Program-made: the position numbers and the translations under genes
Notes under the pieces: model-generated
Told to the model about the DNA's origin: nothing
Databases searched by the model: none
What the model saw: the letters and a program-made list of their open reading frames with translations, nothing else
Origin: Bradyrhizobium sp. SZCCT0231
GTDB taxonomy: Bacteria > Pseudomonadota > Alphaproteobacteria > Rhizobiales > Xanthobacteraceae
NCBI RefSeq assembly: GCF_018130245.1
Contig: NZ_JAFCKP010000003.1
Coordinates: 372,001-436,000 of the forward strand
DNA length: 64,000 bases
Direction of reading: 5' to 3'
Shown: positions 34,562-44,816 of the stretch, piece by piece
Numbering within the stretch: position 1 is the first letter of the stretch
How the letters are laid out: the number at the start of each line of letters is the position of its first letter

Positions 34562-36889
34562 ATGCAGTTCGCAAGCCAGAGCGGAGAGCAGGGGCAACCG
34601 CCGCCGGTCAACCCGGCGGCGCAGATCGATTCGCTCTTTGAAGCGCCGGGACCGCTGCTGGCCGGTCTCATCTTCGTGTCGATCGGTGCTGCGCTGACGG
34701 CCCTGAGGACGGGCGAACCCCTGATTTGGGCGTGTGTGGCGCTTCTCATCCTGGCCGGGACGGTGCGGGCGATCGATTTGCGTCGCTATCAGGCGCGCAA
34801 GTCGAGCGTGACCGCCGAGGCGGCCAAGCGCTGGCAGACGCGCTACCAGATCGGGGCGAAGATTCAGGCCGCTGCGATTGGCACCTGGTGCGGCACGACG
34901 CTGCTCGCCACCGACGACGCGGTCGCGCACATGATTGCCCTGTCGGTCACCACAGGCATTGCCGCAGGGGGGGCGGGAAGGGCGTACGGACGACCGTCGA
35001 TCTTCCATCTTCAGGCCGTGCTCATTTTCGCTCCTGCGGTGTTGGCATTGGCGTGGCGCGGCACGCCCTACTATATCGCGATGGCGGTTGTGAGCGCTGC
35101 CTTCCTGTTGGCGATCATGCAGCTGTCGGTCAACCTGCACCGGATATTCATGGGCGCCGTGGTGGCGCGCGAACGCGAAGCGGCGCTCGCGGGCCAGTTC
35201 GATACCGCCCTGAACAACATGCCGCACGGGCTTTGCATGTTCCACGTCGATGGGCAGCTCGCGGTGATGAATCATCGTTTCGCGGCGATGATGAGCCTGC
35301 CCGACAATCTGCCGCAGAGCGGCGCCAGCGCGCGCGACATCATCGCGGCCTGTGTCCAGGCCGGATCCATCTCGGCTGCGAACGGCGAGCATATCATCGC
35401 CGGCATCGAGAGTTCGCGGGAGAGGGAGATCATCACCGCCGATACGAACATCGCGCGAAATCGCTCGCTGTCCTGGACCGTTCAGCCGATGGCGGACGGA
35501 GGGGCGGTGGTGCTGCTCGAGGACATTACGGAGCGGCGCAACGCCGAAGCCAAGATCACCCATCTCGCGCGATACGACGACCTCACGGCGCTGCCGAACA
35601 GGGTCAATTTCCGCGACGAAATCGAGCACCTGCTGGCTGTCTCCCACGACGCGGAGCAGCTCTCCGCATTGCTGTTCATCGACCTCGACCAGTTCAAGCA
35701 GGTCAACGACACGCTGGGCCATCCCTGCGGCGACCAGCTCCTGTGCGCCGTCGCCAACCGCCTGCGCGAGATGCTGCGCCCCGAGGATTTCGTCGCCCGG
35801 TTCGGCGGCGACGAGTTCGTCGTGTTCCAGCAGAACCTCAACGCGCCCGAGGACGCCGCAGCGCTCGCCCGCCGCATCGTCGAGCGGTTGAGCGAGCGTT
35901 ATCGCATCGACAATCATCTGGTCGAGATCGGCGCCAGCGTCGGCATCGCGCTGACCTCGCCGGACGGCACCAGCGCCGATACGCTGCTCAAGAACGCCGA
36001 CATGGCGCTGTATCGCGCCAAGGCCGACGGCCGCGGCACCTTCTGTTTCTTCCGCGACGAGATGGCGGCGACCGTCGAGGCGCGCCGCATCCTCGAGCTC
36101 GACCTGCGCAAGGCGCTCGCCAACGAGGAATTCGAGCTGTTCTTCCAGCCGCTGGTCAATCTGAAGTCCGGCAAGATCACAACCTGTGAGGCGCTGCTGC
36201 GCTGGAATCATCCGGTGCGCGGCACGGTTTCGCCGGTCGACATCATTCCGGTTGCCGAGGACATGGGCCTGATCGTCGATCTCGGCCGCTGGATCCTGCG
36301 CCGCGCCTGCATGGAATGCATGAAGTGGCCGGAGGGTGTCAGCGTCGCCGTCAACTTCTCGCCGCAGCAATTCCACCAGCGCGACGTCTTGAGCGAAATC
36401 CGCTACGCGCTCGAAGTGTCGGGCCTGCCGGCGCATCGACTGGAGATCGAGATCACCGAGTCCTCGCTGCTGCGCAACACCCAGCTCACCCACGACATCC
36501 TGTCGCAATTGCACGCGCTCGGCGTGCGCATCTCGCTCGACGATTTCGGCACCGGCTATTCCAGCCTCAGCTACCTGCACAATTTCCCGATGCAGAAGGT
36601 GAAGATCGACCGCTCCTTCCTCGAAGGCATCGATACCGACCGGCCGTTGACGCTGCTGCGCGGCGTCGCGCGGCTGTCCGCCGACCTCGGCATGTCCGTC
36701 GTGGTCGAGGGTATCGAGACCAACGAGCAGCTCGAGCTGATCAGCGCCGACGGCACCGTGACCGAAGGCCAGGGCTACCTGTTCAGCCGGCCCGTTCCGG
36801 CGGTGCGGATCCGTCAATTGCTCAACGCCTCGCATGGCCGTCGTGTGCCTGACGACCAGCTCGCCGTCGTGTCATCCCGATCGGCCTGA
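34562..36889 (+). CDS. Membrane-bound PAS-GGDEF-EAL cyclic-di-GMP protein
   Basis: A 775-residue inner-membrane protein that makes and/or breaks cyclic-di-GMP. About five hydrophobic stretches fill residues 30-200. A PAS-like segment follows (ALNNMPHGLCMFHVDGQLAVM ... LLEDITERRNAEA). GGDEF at residues 415-419 is intact (RFGGDEFVVF). EAL at 543-545 is intact, with the other catalytic signatures present: NFSPQQF, EITESS, LDDFGTGYSS, KIDRSF, EGIETNEQ and EGQGYLF. Both activities look possible. It stands between tolB and the FeeM-like gene and could link second-messenger level to envelope work; that is inference. Confidence 0.92.
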   Translation: MQFASQSGEQGQPPPVNPAAQIDSLFEAPGPLLAGLIFVSIGAALTALRTGEPLIWACVALLILAGTVRAIDLRRYQARKSSVTAEAAKRWQTRYQIGAKIQAAAIGTWCGTTLLATDDAVAHMIALSVTTGIAAGGAGRAYGRPSIFHLQAVLIFAPAVLALAWRGTPYYIAMAVVSAAFLLAIMQLSVNLHRIFMGAVVAREREAALAGQFDTALNNMPHGLCMFHVDGQLAVMNHRFAAMMSLPDNLPQSGASARDIIAACVQAGSISAANGEHIIAGIESSREREIITADTNIARNRSLSWTVQPMADGGAVVLLEDITERRNAEAKITHLARYDDLTALPNRVNFRDEIEHLLAVSHDAEQLSALLFIDLDQFKQVNDTLGHPCGDQLLCAVANRLREMLRPEDFVARFGGDEFVVFQQNLNAPEDAAALARRIVERLSERYRIDNHLVEIGASVGIALTSPDGTSADTLLKNADMALYRAKADGRGTFCFFRDEMAATVEARRILELDLRKALANEEFELFFQPLVNLKSGKITTCEALLRWNHPVRGTVSPVDIIPVAEDMGLIVDLGRWILRRACMECMKWPEGVSVAVNFSPQQFHQRDVLSEIRYALEVSGLPAHRLEIEITESSLLRNTQLTHDILSQLHALGVRISLDDFGTGYSSLSYLHNFPMQKVKIDRSFLEGIDTDRPLTLLRGVARLSADLGMSVVVEGIETNEQLELISADGTVTEGQGYLFSRPVPAVRIRQLLNASHGRRVPDDQLAVVSSRSA

Positions 36890-36992
36890 TCCCTTCCCGG
36901 CAGCTCCTTCATCGCAATCGGCTCTCCCTTGCTCCGTAATTTTGCGGACCCACAAAGGTTAACCCTAACAGTTCTAAGGCTTTGCAATTTCG

Positions 36993-37007
36993 TTAAGGAA
37001 CCATTAA
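36993..37007 (+). promoter_or_regulatory. CtrA-type box before the FeeM-like gene
   Basis: TTAAGGAACCATTAA fits TTAA-N7-TTAA, the binding pattern of the alphaproteobacterial cell-cycle regulator CtrA. It is 45 bp before the FeeM-like start. A half-site (GGTTAACC) is at about 36956-36963. Chance occurrence is less likely in such GC-rich DNA, but CtrA control is unproven. Confidence 0.5.
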
Positions 37008-37051
37008 TCTCTTGCTACTCGCGGAAGTTGCTTGGAGTTTAGAGGTAGCAG

Positions 37052-37816
37052 ATGAAGTCCGGAGCCGAATCGACCCCGGCGCTCCTTCCCCGAGGCGCCG
37101 CGTTGTTTGACCGCATCGATTATCGGCTCATCGAGACTCCCGAGGACAAGGACAACCTGTATTTGATGCGCTACCGCGCCTATCTGCAGGCCGGTCTGAT
37201 CGAGCCGTCGGCTTCACTGCGCGTCAGCGATCGCTTCGACGAAACGCCCAACACCTGGAATTTCGGGATCTATGTTGATGGAGAGCTTTGCAGCTCCGTC
37301 CGCATCCATCTACTGACCTCGGAATGGCGGATGTCCTATACCACCGAAGTGTTCGGCGACATCCTGCATCCCCGCCTCGATCGCGGCGAGGTCTTTGTCG
37401 ATCCGTGCCGGCTTGTTGCAGATCCCGACAAGCACCATCGCTTCCCCGAACTGCCCTACCTGACGGTCCGGCTGGCCTTTGTCGCGTGCGATCATTTCAA
37501 TGCCGACACCGGGCTTGCCATGATCCGGACCGATCATCAGGCGTTTTACCGCCGCATCTTCCTGCATGAGACCATTTCACCGGAGCCGCGGGGGTTTCCA
37601 GGCTGGCCCACCAAGAAGGCGGTCCTGATGGCGACCGACGTCCGGCGGCAGCGGGACAAGGTTCTGGCCCGCTTTCCGATCATGCGCTCCAGCGCGTTTG
37701 AGCGGCGCATGCTGTTCGAGCGCAGCACCCCACGCCCGGCTGCCACGCGGCCGGTGCTGCTGTCCACGCCGCGGAACCTGGATGTAGCGGCTCCAGCGCT
37801 CGGTTCGGCCTACTAG
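37052..37816 (+). CDS. FeeM-like N-acyl amino acid synthase domain protein
   Basis: A 254-residue protein of the FeeM / acyl-homoserine-lactone-synthase-like GNAT fold, which joins an acyl chain from acyl-ACP to an amino acid. It shows YRLIETPEDKDNLYLMRYRAYLQAGL at the N-terminus, then FGIYVDGELCSSVRIHLL and GEVFVDPCRLVADPD, typical of the group. It lacks clear LuxI signatures. A poorly conserved Arg/Pro-rich tail follows residue 200. It lies alone between the GGDEF-EAL gene and pal, with a CtrA-like box upstream. The product could be a signal or lipid, unknown. Confidence 0.75.
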   Translation: MKSGAESTPALLPRGAALFDRIDYRLIETPEDKDNLYLMRYRAYLQAGLIEPSASLRVSDRFDETPNTWNFGIYVDGELCSSVRIHLLTSEWRMSYTTEVFGDILHPRLDRGEVFVDPCRLVADPDKHHRFPELPYLTVRLAFVACDHFNADTGLAMIRTDHQAFYRRIFLHETISPEPRGFPGWPTKKAVLMATDVRRQRDKVLARFPIMRSSAFERRMLFERSTPRPAATRPVLLSTPRNLDVAAPALGSAY

Positions 37817-37971
37817 GACCCGCCACGCTTCCGTTCGGCCCAAATTTCCAGCAAAAGCCGGCGCTTTTGCCGACCGACGCGGCTTGCCTTCACCCTCGCG
37901 CCACATTTACAACTCATTAACCATGCCGGTTGCTTTTCGCTGGTGGGGGGCATTTGACCGGCTGTGGCAAG

Positions 37972-37993
37972 GTTCCGTCAAGGTTGACGGAAC
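37972..37993. promoter_or_regulatory. Inverted repeat upstream of pal
   Basis: GTTCCGTCAA and TTGACGGAAC are perfect 10-bp arms with a 2-bp centre, 66 bp before the pal start. The right arm includes TTGACG, which could be a -35 element. It may be an operator. Nothing else was recognised in the 242-bp gap. Confidence 0.45.
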
Positions 37994-38058
37994 GTTCGCT
38001 TAACCAACCCCCTGTAGACCGGACAGCAGTGGACTAACGTGAGCGTGGAGGCTCCGGA

Positions 38059-38547
38059 ATGAAACATCCTATGCGTATCCTCCAGGGATTGAAGCTGGCC
38101 GCGGTGCTCGCCGTCGCGCTGTCGATGGGCGCCTGCGCCAACAAGAATGCCGCGACGGATGCGATGGCCAATGCGGCGACGCCGGGCAGCCAGCAGGATT
38201 TCGTCGTCAACGTGGGTGACCGCGTGTTCTTCGAAAGCGACCAGACCGATCTGACCCCGCAGGCGATCGTGACGCTGGAGAAGCAGGCGCAGTGGCTCCA
38301 GACCTATCCGCGCTACAGCTTCACCATCGAAGGTCACGCCGACGAGCGCGGCACCCGCGAATACAACATTGCGCTCGGCGCCCGGAGAGCCCAGTCGGTG
38401 CGCTCGTTCCTCGCCTCGCGCGGCATCGATCCGAACCGCATGCGCACGATCTCCTACGGCAAGGAGCGGCCGGTCGCCGTCTGTAACGACATCTCCTGCT
38501 GGTCGCAGAACCGCCGCGCCGTCACTGTCTTGAACGCGAGCTCCTGA
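38059..38547 (+). CDS. pal: Peptidoglycan-associated lipoprotein Pal
   Basis: A 162-residue outer-membrane lipoprotein. The signal ends with lipobox LSMGAC (lipidated Cys near residue 28). The OmpA-like domain binds peptidoglycan: VFFESDQTDLTPQA, then EGHADERGTREYNIALGARRA with the diaminopimelate-binding Asp and Arg. Pal tethers the outer membrane and partners with TolB. It is separated from tolB by two other genes, an unusual arrangement. A terminator-like hairpin follows. Confidence 0.94.
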   Translation: MKHPMRILQGLKLAAVLAVALSMGACANKNAATDAMANAATPGSQQDFVVNVGDRVFFESDQTDLTPQAIVTLEKQAQWLQTYPRYSFTIEGHADERGTREYNIALGARRAQSVRSFLASRGIDPNRMRTISYGKERPVAVCNDISCWSQNRRAVTVLNASS

Positions 38548-38606
38548 CGTTCAGTCAGGTCCCTGATGATCAGTCAGGTGCCGTTCAGCTTCGGAATTGG
38601 ATGATG

Positions 38607-38636
38607 CCGGCGCCCTCTCGGGCGCCGGTTTCGTTT
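38607..38636 (+). terminator. Hairpin with T-rich tail after pal
   Basis: CCGGCGCCC / GGGCGCCGG with a TCTC loop and tail TTTCGTTT, 60 bp after pal. It would terminate or attenuate transcription before cpoB, 118 bp further on. Confidence 0.68.
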
Positions 38637-38753
38637 CAGCATTCTGTGACAGAAACCCCTTGGTACCAGTCACATTTTTGGCGTACTCCACTTCAATGTG
38701 TGGCGCGTCGAATGTTCCGTCGCAGGCCATTTCGCTGTTGTCGTCAGGGCAAG

Positions 38754-39830
38754 ATGTCATCCAGATTTAAGGTCTTTACCGGCACCGTGGCGACCGCCAC
38801 GCTGCTCTCCTTGTGCTCGCCCGCACTTGCGCAATCGGTCTTCGCGCAGTCGGATGATGCCGACCCGGAGATGCGGATCGAGCGGCTGGAGAACCAGCTG
38901 CGCCAGCTCACCGGCCAGAACGAGGAGCTGCAATACCGCAACCGCCAGCTCGAGGAGCGGCTGCGGGCGCTCGAGGGCGGCGCGCAAGGCGCGCCCGGAC
39001 AGGCGCCCAGCGTCGCGGCGATGCCGCCCGCGCAGATCGCACCAGGTCAGATCGCGCCCGGCTATCGCCAGCCGCCGCCGCAACAGCAGGCCGTGCAGCC
39101 TGCTTACGAGCAGCCGCAGATCGCCGCTCCCGCGCCGATCGTTCAGGAGCAGCCGGCGCCCGGCGCACCCGGCACGCGCCGCCGCGGCGATGCCTTCGAT
39201 CCGAACCAGAACCCGAACGCGCCGGGCGCGCCGCGCGCGCTCGGCGGCGGCCAGCAGCCGATGCCGGCAGGAGCTCCGAGCGGAGCACCCGGCGGCCGCG
39301 GCGTCGGCGAGCCGCTCGATCTCGCCAACACCAGCCCGCGCTACCAGCAAGGTGTGCCGCCCGCGGCCCAGCCCGGCTATCCGCCGGCCCAGCAGGGCTA
39401 TCCGGCGCAGGGGGGCGGGACTGGCCTTGCGACGCTGCCGCCCTCGGCGACGCCGCGCGACGAGTTCGACCTCGGCATCGGCTATATGCAGCGCAAGGAC
39501 TATGCGCTCGCCGAGCAGACCATGAAGAACTTTGCGCAGAAATTCCCGAGCGACCCGCTGGTCGGAGACGCGCAATACTGGCTTGGCGAGAGCTACTTCC
39601 AGCGCCAGCAATATCGCGACTCCGCGGAAGCCTTCCTCGCCGTCACCACCAAATACGAAAAATCGGCCAAGGCGCCGGATGCGCTGCTGCGGCTCGGCCA
39701 GTCGCTCGCAGCGCTGAAGGAGAAGGAGGCCGCCTGCGCCGCCTTCGGCGAGGTCGGCCGCAAATATCCGCGCGCCTCCGCCGGCGTCAAAGCGGCGGTC
39801 GATCGCGAGCAGAAGCGGGTGAAGTGCTGA
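38754..39830 (+). CDS. cpoB: Tol-Pal coordinator CpoB / YbgF
   Basis: A 358-residue periplasmic protein. After a signal peptide ending ALAQ, residues about 40-75 form a coiled coil (MRIERLENQLRQLTGQNEELQY) used for trimerisation. A long Pro/Gln/Gly/Ala-rich linker (about residues 80-235) separates it from C-terminal TPR repeats (FDLGIGYMQRKDYALAEQTM). CpoB coordinates peptidoglycan synthesis with Tol-Pal. The linker is much longer than in E. coli CpoB, which is typical of rhizobia. The start at 38754 removes a Cys/Arg-rich upstream frame. Confidence 0.92.
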   Translation: MSSRFKVFTGTVATATLLSLCSPALAQSVFAQSDDADPEMRIERLENQLRQLTGQNEELQYRNRQLEERLRALEGGAQGAPGQAPSVAAMPPAQIAPGQIAPGYRQPPPQQQAVQPAYEQPQIAAPAPIVQEQPAPGAPGTRRRGDAFDPNQNPNAPGAPRALGGGQQPMPAGAPSGAPGGRGVGEPLDLANTSPRYQQGVPPAAQPGYPPAQQGYPAQGGGTGLATLPPSATPRDEFDLGIGYMQRKDYALAEQTMKNFAQKFPSDPLVGDAQYWLGESYFQRQQYRDSAEAFLAVTTKYEKSAKAPDALLRLGQSLAALKEKEAACAAFGEVGRKYPRASAGVKAAVDREQKRVKC

Positions 39831-39907
39831 CGTCTTGGGTCCTGACAACGCGGATGGTGCTGCGCTAAACATCGCAACCATCCGCTGGCGACTGTCAGGG
39901 CCGCGTC

Positions 39908-40966
39908 ATGTCAGGCGACGACAATTCTCCCATCTCGGCGCGCGAGGCGAGGCGGCTCTTCGCCGGCCTGAAGGCTGCGCCGGCGCTGGTGCTCGCTGTC
40001 TCCGGCGGGCCCGACTCGGTCGCGCTGATGTGGCTTGCGGCACGCTGGCAGCGCAGCCTTGTGCGCGGCCCGCAGCTCACCGTCGTCACCGTCGATCACG
40101 GCCTGCGCCCCGAGGCAGCCCGCGAGGCACGCCAGGTCAAGCGGCTCGCCGCCGAGCTCGGATTGCCGCACCGGACCCTGCGCTGGCGCGGCGCAAAGCC
40201 GAAGACAGGGCTGCCCGCGGCCGCGCGCGAGGCCCGCTATCGCCTGCTCGCAGAGGCCGCGCGAGTCGTGGGCGCCAGCCATGTGCTGACGGCCCACACC
40301 CGCGACGACCAGGCCGAGACCCTGTTGATGCGCCTGTTCCGCGGCAGCGGGCTTGCCGGGCTGTCGGCCATGGCCCCCCTCAGCGAGCGCGATGGAATCG
40401 TGCTGGCGCGTCCGCTGCTCGATGTTCCCAAGTCGCAGCTGATCGCGACCTTGAGGCGGGCCAGGATCGGCTTTGCCGAGGACCCCACCAACCGGGATAC
40501 CGCCTTCACCCGGCCGCGGCTGCGCGCGCTGCTGCCGCTGCTCGCGGCCGAGGGCGGCGATGCCCGCAATCTGGCGCGGCTCGCGGCCAGGCTGGCGCGG
40601 GCCAATGCGGCGGTCGAGGTGCTGGCCGACGGCGCCGAGCGCTTCCTCCGTTTGCGGGATCGCGGCGATGCGCCCCTGGCGGGTCTCCGAAGCTTCGAGG
40701 CCTCGTCCTTTGCCGCCCTGCCGGAGGAGGTCCGGCTGCGGCTCCTGCTGCGGGCCATCAATGCTCTCGGACATGAAGGGCCGGCGGAACTCGGCAAGGT
40801 CGAAGCCCTGCTGTCCGCCCTGGACCAGGCCATTGCCGCAAGTCTCGACGTCCGCGCCACCGGCCGGCCGGTCCTGAAGCAGACCCTCGCGGGAGCCTTG
40901 ATCAGCCTTGCCGGCGGGCGTATCCACATCGCGCCGGCGCCGGCCCGGCGGCGCACCGGGAGATGA
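39908..40966 (+). CDS. tilS: tRNA(Ile) lysidine synthetase TilS
   Basis: A 352-residue PP-loop ATPase that modifies C34 of the AUA-reading isoleucine tRNA to lysidine. The ATP site is AVSGGPDSVALM. TVDHGLRPEAAREARQV and LTAHTRDDQAETLLMRLFRGSG are family motifs. It is shorter than E. coli TilS (the C-terminal tRNA-binding domain is reduced), as in many alphaproteobacteria. It stands between cpoB and ftsH in the conserved order. Confidence 0.93.
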   Translation: MSGDDNSPISAREARRLFAGLKAAPALVLAVSGGPDSVALMWLAARWQRSLVRGPQLTVVTVDHGLRPEAAREARQVKRLAAELGLPHRTLRWRGAKPKTGLPAAAREARYRLLAEAARVVGASHVLTAHTRDDQAETLLMRLFRGSGLAGLSAMAPLSERDGIVLARPLLDVPKSQLIATLRRARIGFAEDPTNRDTAFTRPRLRALLPLLAAEGGDARNLARLAARLARANAAVEVLADGAERFLRLRDRGDAPLAGLRSFEASSFAALPEEVRLRLLLRAINALGHEGPAELGKVEALLSALDQAIAASLDVRATGRPVLKQTLAGALISLAGGRIHIAPAPARRRTGR

Positions 40967-41082
40967 GCACGAATGAGGGCGGATCATGGCACCGGCCGTT
41001 TCGCCTCCGCGCCGTCAGGCCACCTTAACCAGGCCGGAAAAACCCCCGATCGGGCGCCATTATTTCCGCGGGAATCGCTCTA

Positions 41083-41105
41083 AGATGGGATAAATAGTCC
41101 CATCT
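41083..41105. promoter_or_regulatory. Perfect inverted repeat upstream of ftsH
   Basis: AGATGGGA (41083-41090) and TCCCATCT (41098-41105) enclose TAAATAG. The repeat lies 140 bp before ftsH and just before a heat-shock-like promoter. It may be an operator or the end of the tilS transcript; the lack of a T-run favours the former. Confidence 0.48.
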
Positions 41106-41111
41106 CGTTCC

Positions 41112-41140
41112 CTTGGCATCGAACGGGGCGGCACCTAAAT
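41112..41140 (+). promoter_or_regulatory. Possible RpoH (sigma-32) promoter of ftsH
   Basis: CTTG (41112) and CCTAAAT (41134) are 18 bp apart, near the alphaproteobacterial heat-shock pattern. ftsH is commonly heat induced. The match is partial. Confidence 0.33.
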
Positions 41141-41244
41141 TGTATAACGTCCAACCGAGAGGATTCCTTGGGATTTCCTCGCATTGACCAAATCCACTGC
41201 CCAAGGATCAGGGTCGCGATCCGCGCGACCACGAAGGAAGATCG

Positions 41245-43170
<1,926 letters not shown>

Positions 43171-43192
43171 TCGCGAGCGGCAGACGAGATTG

Positions 43193-43222
43193 AAAAACGC
43201 GGCGGAAGCGCCGCGTTTTTTG
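43193..43222 (+). terminator. Intrinsic terminator of ftsH
   Basis: AAAAACGCGGCG / CGCCGCGTTTTT with a GAAG loop, 22 bp past the stop, ending in six Ts. Textbook Rho-independent form. Confidence 0.92.
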
Positions 43223-43406
43223 TTGGCTCGTGCCCCGGACGCAGCGCAGCGCGTCGCTCTTGCGACGTGGTGCGCTGCTGAGCCGGGGCCCATGTCTCCG
43301 CATCTTCGCGTGTGGCCTTCTGTTGGTCCCGGCTCTGCGCAGCAACGCCAAGAGCGCTGCAGCGCGTCCGGGACACAAGAGGGGTGTGCGCTCTAGCCAC
43401 GAACTC

Positions 43407-43522
43407 CGTCATTGCGAGCGCAGCGAAGCAATCCAGGCTGCCTCCGCGGAAAGACTCTGGATTGCTTCGCGGAGCCTGTCATCGGGCCGCGCTTTGCGCG
43501 GACCCGGTGGCTCGCAATGACG
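43407..43522. repeat. Palindromic intergenic repeat with nested arms
   Basis: Outer arms CGTCATTGCGAGC and GCTCGCAATGACG enclose GCAATCCAG / CTGGATTGC. This is the layout of a dispersed palindromic element. It occupies part of the 489-bp gap after ftsH, which has no gene. Confidence 0.85.
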
Positions 43523-43560
43523 ATGTGGATGCAGCTCGCGCAATCGTTTGGCACCGGCTT

Positions 43561-43654
43561 CGTAGGGTGGGCAAAGGCGCCCTTGCGCCGTGCCCACCAT
43601 CTCTCGGCTGTCGCGGCAGAAGTGGTGGGCACGCTGTCGCTTTGCCCACCTACG
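43561..43654. repeat. Palindromic dispersed element, copy B
   Basis: CGTAGGGTGGGCAAAG at the left end and CTTTGCCCACCTACG at the right, with inner TGCCCACCAT / GTGGTGGGCA, match the element at 25036-25133. The right arm has lost one C. It abuts the stop of the hydrolase gene at 43660. Confidence 0.87.
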
Positions 43655-43659
43655 ATATC

Positions 43660-44517
43660 TCACTTCGGCGTCGCATCCCGCCGCCCCAGAAACCGCAGCA
43701 CGTCGTCGGTGAACTGCTCCGGGTCCTGCAGGAACGAGAAGTGACTGACCTCTGGCTGGATCAGCAGGCCGGCGCCCGGAATGTTCGCGGCCATGAACTC
43801 GGTGTTCTCGCGCTTGATCGCCTCGTCGTGATCGCCATCCACGATCCAGGTCGGCACCTTGATCGCAGCGAGGTCCGAAGCCGTCCATTTCGGCTGGCTC
43901 TCCCACATCTTGGTAATATCCGCGACAAAGCTCTTGTACTCGGTCGGGGTCGGCGAAAGGCGCTTGTACTCCTCTCCAGCCCTGGCAATGTAGGCATTGA
44001 AGACGTCGCTTGACGCAATATCCGCAACGCCCGACGGATCCGAGTTGGCCGCGAAGGCGAACAGCCTGCTCACCCGCTCCGGATGCTTCATTGCAACGTC
44101 GAGGCCGATGATCGCGCCGTCGCTCCAGCCGACGATCGCGGCCTTCCTGATCTTGAGATGATCGAGCAGCCCGATCACGTCCGAACCCATCAAACCGTAG
44201 CCATACGGCTCCTGGTTGCGGCTGCTGCGGCCATGGCCGCGGCTCTCCATGACGATGACCTGATAGTGCCGTTGCAGCGCGCGGACCTGGTGGCCCCAGT
44301 AGTTGGCGTTGGCCAGACCGCCATGCAGCAACAGGACGGGCTGGCCGCGGCCGAACACAGCGTACCAGACCTTGATGCCGTTGACGGGTGCGAAGCCGCT
44401 CTGTGCCGCCTTGGGCAAGGTTGGCGTCGGCGGCAGGCTGAGCCATTGCGGCGCTGCGTGCGCCGTCGTGACCGAGACCGTGATGAGAAGTGCGATGAAG
44501 AGATTGCGAAGCAGCAT
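43660..44517 (-). CDS. Secreted alpha/beta hydrolase
   Basis: A 285-residue hydrolase with a signal peptide (LLRNLFIALLITVSVTTAHA). The oxyanion segment is LLLHGGLANANYWG. The nucleophile elbow is GWSDGA with Ser. The acid is likely in VDGDHDEAI and the base in PEVSHFSF. Start ATG at 44517 follows GAGGAAGG; two ATGs upstream are less well placed. Substrate unknown; it is not part of an obvious operon. Confidence 0.85.
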   Translation of the reverse strand: MLLRNLFIALLITVSVTTAHAAPQWLSLPPTPTLPKAAQSGFAPVNGIKVWYAVFGRGQPVLLLHGGLANANYWGHQVRALQRHYQVIVMESRGHGRSSRNQEPYGYGLMGSDVIGLLDHLKIRKAAIVGWSDGAIIGLDVAMKHPERVSRLFAFAANSDPSGVADIASSDVFNAYIARAGEEYKRLSPTPTEYKSFVADITKMWESQPKWTASDLAAIKVPTWIVDGDHDEAIKRENTEFMAANIPGAGLLIQPEVSHFSFLQDPEQFTDDVLRFLGRRDATPK

Positions 44518-44816
44518 GACACCTTCCTCGTCGGCCATCGGATGATACCGCATGACTGAACGTGCGCGTCAGCTCCCAAGACGGTCCGCACCGAGAAGTG
44601 AACGCAGCCTGCGATCACGCCGGCGACAACCCCAACCGAGATGGGCATTTGAAGGCGCGGTGCGCTCTCTCAGCTGCGCACGCGCCGGACCTGTTCAGTC
44701 GGGTTTCGATATGGCTTCGACCCGCTCGAGATAATCTGGAGCCGCCAGCCCGCCTTGGGGCAAATGCGCGAAACATTAAAGAAGAACTTAACGCTTGCGT
44801 CCTACTTTGGCCCGCC

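Noticed and set aside
34526-36835. A 769-residue open frame opposite the GGDEF-EAL gene
   Set aside because: It mirrors a gene with full catalytic motifs; its Asp/Arg/His-rich composition is that of an antisense shadow in GC-rich DNA.
43407-43654. An insertion sequence after ftsH
   Set aside because: There are inverted arms but no transposase and no target duplication was seen; two adjacent palindromic elements explain it.
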